DNA of 64,000 nucleotides from Dactylonectria macrodidyma. Lineage: Eukaryota > Ascomycota > Sordariomycetes > Hypocreales > Nectriaceae. Below the pieces are notes generated by a model. The model did no database searches. It saw nothing but the letters and a program-made list of their open reading frames with translations, and was not told the DNA's origin. Each line of letters starts with the position of its first letter. The stretch's first letter is position 1. The translations under genes and the position numbers were made by a program. The stretch is taken from assembly GCA_020744425.1 (NCBI GenBank), contig JAGMUV010000005.1, forward strand, positions 1,922,001 to 1,986,000, written 5' to 3'. Below are positions 59,201 to 64,000 of the stretch, piece after piece.

Positions 59201-59245
59201 CGCCCGGTAGGGCGAGGGCGAGCTCGGAGAGCGGCCCCGCCTCAT
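56234..59245 (-). CDS. Protein with two cyclic-nucleotide-binding domains, F-box and leucine-rich repeats
   Basis: An uninterrupted frame gives 1003 residues from the ATG at 59245. Cyclic-nucleotide-binding domain 1 covers ~70-195, with phosphate-binding cassette GAFFGEIGVL ... PRTATI (Glu141, Arg150). Domain 2 covers ~270-400, with GQYFGEVASL ... RGRTATV (Glu349, Arg359). Both cassettes keep the Glu and Arg that hold the cyclic phosphate in PKA-type sites. A disordered Ser/Pro linker leads to an F-box at ~543-588 (LSDEILIYIFNHLDIGELFRLRLVSTHW). Cys-containing AMN1-type leucine-rich repeats run from ~615 to ~910 (LNLSYCKHITD, LDLSFCCALSD and others), interrupted by a 14-Gln run. The F-box predicts an SCF ubiquitin-ligase receptor, with the repeats choosing the substrate. 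Ligand control is an inference. Confidence 0.92.
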   Translation of the reverse strand: MRRGRSPSSPSPYRALAHHQQATGSGASSDSVSLIRSFNVENNPARPVRPSPLTASTIRDMPLDLVDRMRSFPLFMSAPEDFLVAIGNNLKPQVHAANDHIVTEGDDAKAMYWLVRGVVAVTSRDGEAVFAELKPGAFFGEIGVLMQMPRTATIIARTKCLLLVLKKEDLQTVLPAFPDMEKAIREEAQERLNVLKKRRQEGGQLLKSPKMDSIAREAAPGEVSTGERGAIKDGAVINSKKRKSPSPGIIEDPAAGSALGSGLVNIRKTLKELPLFSTLPADILHFLGLSVQPRSYTPFTDIVRQGLPGNEIFFIVRGEAEVIHDEPNQAISGSIQRRPRLKAGQYFGEVASLGLSRGRTATVRSITTVECLMITGSVLDELWTRCPPDIKSQVEETARLRLQTQNDDIDMTDVGGKAKANKSDPPTPTTPARGSLPGLTFSTPSKPSSPVKDDSGNMEPKDPDPFLSVNMENLRNRRRHSLAPPTPHTDGTAPTTNGARSRLAEITPIKLAFSQSPPPDDLEDVPAKRVKVLPRRPLTMSKPVLSDEILIYIFNHLDIGELFRLRLVSTHWRKLLTTSPKVCQYVDIATYNRTITDEIIAKVIAPFVGTRARTIDLNNCFHITDEGFAALWRMCGKNVTHWKMKSVWDVSANQILEMSESAKGLEEVDWSNCRKVGDNLLGRVVGWVVPDPQPANKQVVITSSNARSKNKAQQQQQQQQQQQQQQKAQNMPAPGTVIGCPKLKRLNLSYCKHITDRSMAHLAAHASNRIESLSLTRCTSITDAGFQSWAPYRFEKLSRLCLADCTYLSDNAVVALVNSAKNLTHLDLSFCCALSDTATEVVALRLPKLRELRLAFCGSAVSDGSLESVALHLNDLEALSVRGCVRVTGRGVENVLNGCGRLNWIDVSQCRNLEGWLRAGGVASWGFDDRAGPPPAGSLSSSISEEGMGLAEAFEEEARAPNTMSVAMLTTHSYMPRSAFGMRTRRARRLVRFVIEKGVGGLR
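57068..57109 (-). repeat. CAG/CAA microsatellite encoding 14 Gln
   Basis: Fourteen Gln codons (nine CAG, five CAA by eye) lie within the leucine-rich-repeat region of the F-box gene, directly after a Lys/Asn-rich stretch. Confidence 0.9.
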
Positions 59246-59683
59246 GATCACAGGCCGCACAAGGGCTGAGGTCTCTAGACGCGGATGTTGTTGCGCCGGC
59301 AGCGAGGCGGTCTATCTTTCGTCTCCCTCCAGCGAGCTGTCGGCCGCAGCTGCACCAAAGCAAAGCGCCAAGGTTGACGTCTTTTTCTCTCTCGGGAGGA
59401 TCGTCGTCAATGGGCACTAATTAGAAAACGCGAGGACGAAAGAGCTTTGAGGAACGAGAGCGGGGACCCGTCATACTCCGTTCAGGCGGGCAGGTTGGGG
59501 ACGGGATCGCCCACGCTGCGACAGCCAGGCCACTATCTTCAAGGCGGTGGATGCTCGTCTCGGTATCTAGGACGCGCAGCAGCAGACTGAGCTCTCAGGC
59601 CCTACAGTGATGGTGAATGTGGTGGTTTGAAGAGTAGCTCTATGCTGTTGGCGGCGACGCAGGGAGGAAGTGCGTGTGCGCAA

Positions 59684-59765
59684 CTGGCAGCTATGGCACC
59701 GGCAGCTATCGATCGCACTGGCAGCTGGAGCTTGGGAACTGAAACTGGCAGCTATCACCCTGGCA
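59684..59765. repeat. Dispersed CTGGCAGCT words
   Basis: Five copies of CTGGCAGCT or a close variant (at ~59684, 59699, 59718, 59745 and 59759) occur in ~82 bp, 440-520 bp upstream of the F-box gene start. Confidence 0.6.
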
Positions 59766-61372
59766 GGTTGGACGAGATCAGGGTCTACGGTTTTGTCGTC
59801 GCACAATGTAGGCTTTGTCGGGATCGCGTGAGCGTAGCGGTCGGTCGTCCGAGGGCGGTTGCGCGAGGGTGTCACGGAATACTTTTCGAGCCTGTGAGCA
59901 AGCGCTGTCGGCGACAAAGGCGGAAGCAAAGATGGCGGTGGGTGGGAGCGGCTTACCAAGAGCCAAGACGGGCGGCGGAGGGCAAGCAGAGAGGCTTTAT
60001 TAGAGGGTGGATTCTGGATGGTGGAGGGTGGATGGTGGAGGATGCGATTTTGCAGCAAACGGGTTGAGCGTCGATCGAGAGACAGCAACAAGCAACGAGG
60101 CCACCTAGAAGGGGTACAAGGGCTTGTGAAGAGCGACAACGCGATTACGTAGTCTAGACACTGGAGAGACCCGAGAAGCAGTTGAAGAAGGTGTTTGGAT
60201 TCCGGATGGAAGAGATAAGTTTAGCTGGATCCGCAAAGGAAAAGATTCCAGTCACCGAGGAGAGGAGCGTCGACCGCCACACACGCTCACAACACAGAAC
60301 CTGCAACCCACACACGCCACCACTTTCTCTCTTTCTGTCCCTCTCTCACACACACATTCACTCCCTCACTACCTAACTAATCAGACTTCTCACAGTGCTC
60401 ACACGCCCAAAAAGCCAACCCGTAGACTGCTCACTGCAGCAAGCTCGATGTGGGGTAATTTTAGCTGGACGGGCAGTGCCGTCACACACAGCAGCCAGGG
60501 TCAGCAACTCAGCAGGGGGAGTGGAGGGGGCGGCCAAGGCTAGGTGTAGCCTGTACATATCCAGTAACTAATTAGGTGGGTGGCCACGGGCAGCGACAGA
60601 CGGCGAGCGGCACCCGGGCGGCGTAGGTAGATGACGATGATGGATACTACGTGAGATGGTGGAGTACGGCAAGCAGATTGGCAGCAAGCTAAGACGTAGA
60701 GCATCATATTAGATTGGCAAGGGACGCAGCAAGCAACCCAACGAGACGATAGTGGACGATGGCCTGGTTGAGAGGCAGGCCAGGATGGACGGTGCTGAGA
60801 CAACTGGAGACGACAGATATTGTAACAGACACTCTCAGCACCACACACAACCGGATTCCCAGAAACCCCTCTACCTAGGCGACTGCTACGGGCAGTTCTG
60901 CCTCCCTCTACTACGTAATCGAGACCCGACGCTCTGGTGGCGCTGCAAGTGACGAAAAAAACTTGACAGTGGGTGGTATCGCCCAGGACCAGCGAGTGGG
61001 CGATGCGTCGCGTGTGTCCGCTCGCACGGCGTGGTGGGTGCCCGCTGTATCTGCCCCGTGCCACAGCGTACCGCATTGGTGCGTGCTGCTGCTTTGGGTG
61101 CCGTGCTACGGGGCGTGGGATGGCGGAAGCGGACAAGGCCCTGCTGGGTGCTGGGCTGGCTCGCTGGCCACTGGGCTGTCTCAGGCCATCGCGAAAGACC
61201 CCTGCTAGCGGCCTGGGAAGCACAGCTAGGGGGAGCGGCCCCAGGCGCAGATGACCGAGCGCGCACAGGGCACTTCCAGGGCCCTGCAGCGTGAGAGCCC
61301 TCTGGGGGTCAGTGCACCGGCCGCGCTGGGACCTCAGCCCAGGCACAGTGGCGCCTAAAACAGACTTGGCCC

Positions 61373-61425
61373 TGGAAGCTGGAAGCTGGAAGGCGAGCTG
61401 GAAGCTGGGGCTGGAGCTGGAACCA
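61373..61425. repeat. Short GGAAGCT/GCTGGA tandem repeat
   Basis: Repeated GGAAGCT and GGAGCT blocks of 6-7 bases occur in near-tandem order. No coding context. Confidence 0.7.
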
Positions 61426-63291
61426 GCAGAATCAACAAACCTGCCCGCTCGAACTCCACTACCTTAGGTTCAGAATGGAAACATCCCTCTGATCTCTGGC
61501 GCAACTCGGGGGTACCAGGGATCTTGTTATGCCAGCCCTGCTTCATATTATCCAGCAGGCCAAGGGTCTTCCTTCTCTTCTCTACTCTGTACGTACCAAT
61601 TAATTATGTAGAGTCCTGTCTAGAGCCCTGGCCACTCCCCTCCCAACAGCCTGCGTCAGGCCTGCGTCGATCCTGATCGTCAGAGATCCGCAACACGATG
61701 ATCAATCACCAGCAGCCCAACAGCAACACACTCAGACTCTCATTTGGGCTTGTTGGTTCAGATACCGGGGTGCTTCATGCATCGCGGAGGGGACGGAAAT
61801 ATCGACGCATCCACACTCCGTGTCCAGTTTCATCACCCAAGGGGCATCCTCTGCAGGTTCCTCGACGCAGGACTTCCCATATCCAGATCCTGCGTCCTGA
61901 CAGAACACCCTGCAAGGGCAGCCCACCCACCCACTACGTATGCATCGTTATATTCCAGGGCTTGTTGCTGAGGAGATAAACCCCATCGCTGGAGATGAAT
62001 GTGAGACGTTTCGTCAGCGCCTAGCTGGACCACTGGCCCGGTTTCATCAGCGCTCCAGGGCATTACAGAATCTACCTAGGATTCGCTGTCGACCGCAGAA
62101 ATCAGCTGGTACTTTGCACAGAGGACGTAATAAACACATGCAAGCCCGTCAGAGAAGCGATCGCCAGTAAGCCCCCTTTCAGAGTATAACTCAGTCGGCT
62201 GGAGACTATCCGGGTTACATTGTTCCTTGAGTTAAGTTACGGAGTAGTAGAATAATTTGCCGTGCAGCTTTCTCATTAGCATCCCACATCAGCATCCACC
62301 CCTTTCTTCCCACACTGATGTAGTCGAGATGCCGAAACGCCCATTGCGTGCTCCCGCATCTCGAAGTCTATTTCCAAACAGTAACCTTCCGTCCGAGGCC
62401 ATCCCAAAAATAAACCCATCAAATTCCGAAACCTCACCAGAAGGTGTCATGAGTGACATGGTGCCTCTCACGGACCACGCGGAGACTTGGGAAGAAAGAC
62501 GCCATGGGCAAGGGACCAGCGTAACCTTGCCCCGGCATTGGAAGCCCGCTAGAAGGCGCTACGTGAAATTGCCATGTCGACTTGCAGCCTTCCACGCCCT
62601 TCCTTTCCTCTGGCTCGTTTCCTTTTTTCTTTTTTTGTTTCTTTTCCCCCCTCCAGCCGCTCTATCCTGGTCTCTCACCGCACTGACTGTAACGTTGTGG
62701 GCGTCAACTAGCTCCCTTTTACTCCGAGCTCGGTCTCTAATCTGAGTTGAGTTACCTTCACAGTCCAGTGCAGGTGTCCACCCACCCAACTGCATGCCAA
62801 GGATACCTGGATCGAGTCGGCAGTTCCTTTGTATTTGTTTTTTGGGTGTGTTATTCCTTTTAGCCCTTTCGTTGCTTCTTTTGAGTTCGCTTCATCTAGA
62901 TAATGGCCTACGAAAGTATGTGCGTAGACCCAATGTTTTCATCTTAAGATCAAATTAAAGGACTTCGACCATGTAAGTCTCATACAAGTCTTGAAGCCCC
63001 GAAACTGCAATATCAGTAAGTCGGTCAAGTGAAATCCTACACATGAGCCGCAAATGTCGCATTTTCAGACCCAGAGTCAATGAAGGGGCACGCTGTGGTT
63101 GATGAAACTCCTTCGTAAGCCGATATTGGATTCGTCCAGTTATCAATCTATCTATAACAAACAACTCGCTGGAATCGAATGAGAAACATGGCCTTTTTGA
63201 AATGCCCCCAGATTTTCCAAAACGCCAAACATTCACCCAGAACTCGAGACACACTCGCACGCTCTATAGAGTTCACTAAATTTCCACCTCT

Positions 63292-64000
63292 TTACGTGCG
63301 CAAAAATGTCTTGAACACCTCCGAGTCTGTGCAGTCCTCGTAAGGATATCCGATCTGGCGCAGGAACTGCTCGAGCTCGGGGACTTCATCATCAGGGCAC
63401 AGGATACCCGTGACGATCTTGCCGACATCGCCGCCGTAGTTACGGTACTGGAACAGGCTGATGTTGAATTTGACCCGGAGAGTCACCAGGAATTTCTCAA
63501 GTGCACCGGGGCGCTCAGGGAAGGTAAACATGTACAACCGTTCGTTTGGAACACCTGATCGTCCGCCGACCAGATATCGGATGTGGCTCTTGGCGAGCTC
63601 ATCGCCCGAGAGATCGGTCACGGTCATACCCTCAGATCTGATGCGGTCGAGAAGGTTTCGAAGTTCCTCAGCCCGTTGGTCAGCCGGGGCAGTCAGCGAC
63701 AAACCAATGAGGATGTTTGCCACCTCGTCGCTAGCATATCGGTATGAGAACTCGGTGACAGCATGGGGCATGATAGTGCTGACGAGCTCGGAAAATGCGC
63801 CAGGTCGCTCAGGGATCTGAACAGCCAGCAGGGCCTCCTTGCCCTCGCCCAGAGTTGCACGCTCAGCGACAAATCGCAGGCGGTCGAAGTTCATGTTGGC
63901 ACCCGACGTGACAGCGATAAGAGTCCTCTTCGAGTCCCTCGAGGGGTTCTGGGCAACATACTTCTTCAGGCCGGCAATGGACATAGCACCAGCCGGTTCC
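63292..64000 (-). CDS. ilv1: Threonine deaminase, C-terminal regulatory part (5' part outside window)
   Basis: The frame is open to the window edge and begins in view with EPAGAMSIAGLKKYV, the end of the PLP-dependent catalytic domain of biosynthetic threonine dehydratase, the first step to isoleucine. About 235 residues are visible. Two ACT-like regulatory domains follow: ALLAVQIPERPGAFSELV with FSYRYASDEVANILIGL, and LYMFTFPERPGALEKFL with ISLFQYRNYGGDVGKIVTGI. These bind isoleucine (inhibitor) and valine (activator) in the family. The protein ends normally (EVFKTFLRT). The Met at 63984 is internal. The enzyme is mitochondrial in fungi, but its leader is not in this window. Confidence 0.96.
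   Translation of the reverse strand, partial: EPAGAMSIAGLKKYVAQNPSRDSKRTLIAVTSGANMNFDRLRFVAERATLGEGKEALLAVQIPERPGAFSELVSTIMPHAVTEFSYRYASDEVANILIGLSLTAPADQRAEELRNLLDRIRSEGMTVTDLSGDELAKSHIRYLVGGRSGVPNERLYMFTFPERPGALEKFLVTLRVKFNISLFQYRNYGGDVGKIVTGILCPDDEVPELEQFLRQIGYPYEDCTDSEVFKTFLRT

Larger units (their letters stand above)
59246..63291. other. Gene-poor interval, 4.0 kb
   Basis: It separates the F-box gene (minus) from the 3' end of ilv1 (minus), so it should hold the F-box gene promoter and leader. It contains CTGGCAGCT words (59684-59765), a CT/CA-rich tract (60324-60375) like those near fungal transcription starts, and GCTGGA-type repeats (61373-61425). A 138-codon plus frame from ATG 62329 to 62745 with one hydrophobic stretch (FLWLVSFFLFLFLF) is too weak to call. 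Larger minus frames begin with non-ATG codons. Confidence 0.5.

Noticed and set aside
60540..61346. 268-codon minus frame upstream of the F-box gene
   Set aside because: Non-ATG start and Arg/Ala/Ser/Pro composition expected from GC-rich non-coding DNA.

Overview
The window is nuclear DNA of a filamentous ascomycete, most likely a Sordariomycete. Genes are split by short introns (mostly 45-100 nt, with GTAAGT/GTATGT-type donors, CTAAC/CTAAT-like branch sites and CAG/TAG acceptors). The gene set is typically fungal: a Zn2Cys6 regulator, MFS sugar transporters, a proteinase K-type subtilase, an intracellular GH2 beta-mannosidase, Ypt4/Rab4, Mtc1 and an intron-containing tRNA-Lys. Species cannot be fixed from the sequence alone. 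Genes lie on both strands with 0.3-4 kb gaps and no operon-like packing. All exon models were assembled by eye from splice signals, reading frame and family knowledge.

Layout. 0-5 kb: the C-terminal end of a probable transcription factor, a NUDT19-like Nudix hydrolase, tRNA-Lys(CUU) and ribosomal protein uL14 (five exons). 6-10 kb: a 1413-residue disordered nuclear protein with an AT-hook and an internal 18-bp coding minisatellite. 11.6-13.2 kb: Mtc1 (DUF5427). 13.5-15.6 kb: NAD-malic enzyme. 16.9-18.8 kb: an MFS sugar transporter with a cluster of CreA-type hexamers upstream. 21.3-22.6 kb: a secreted subtilisin-like protease. 26.9-29.5 kb: beta-mannosidase with a one-base frameshift in a G8 run.

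30.7-31.9 kb: Ypt4/Rab4 GTPase with Thr in place of the catalytic Gln and a long Ser/Thr-rich insertion. 33.2-35.7 kb: an HSD10-like short-chain dehydrogenase and a D-2-hydroxyacid dehydrogenase. 38.9-39.9 kb: an aquaporin. 40.2-40.8 kb: an orphan membrane protein. 41.5-43.3 kb: a lactose-permease-like MFS transporter. 47.0-49.5 kb: a Zn2Cys6 transcription factor (seven exons). 50.8-51.7 kb: an amidohydrolase. 53.3-53.9 kb: peptide methionine sulfoxide reductase A. 54.3-55.4 kb: a mitochondrial Bax-inhibitor-1 family protein. 56.2-59.2 kb: a protein combining two cyclic-nucleotide-binding domains, an F-box and leucine-rich repeats. 63.3 kb to the end: the C-terminal regulatory part of threonine deaminase.

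The genes do not form a biosynthetic cluster or a defence system; they look like ordinary chromosomal housekeeping and carbon-metabolism genes. The observation most worth following is the 56-59 kb protein. Both of its cyclic-nucleotide-binding domains keep the Glu and Arg of the phosphate-binding cassette and are fused to an F-box/LRR substrate receptor, so it could be a ubiquitin-ligase receptor that senses a cyclic nucleotide. Next are the Ypt4 catalytic substitution, the beta-mannosidase frameshift and several inverted or tandem repeats in the gene-poor intervals.
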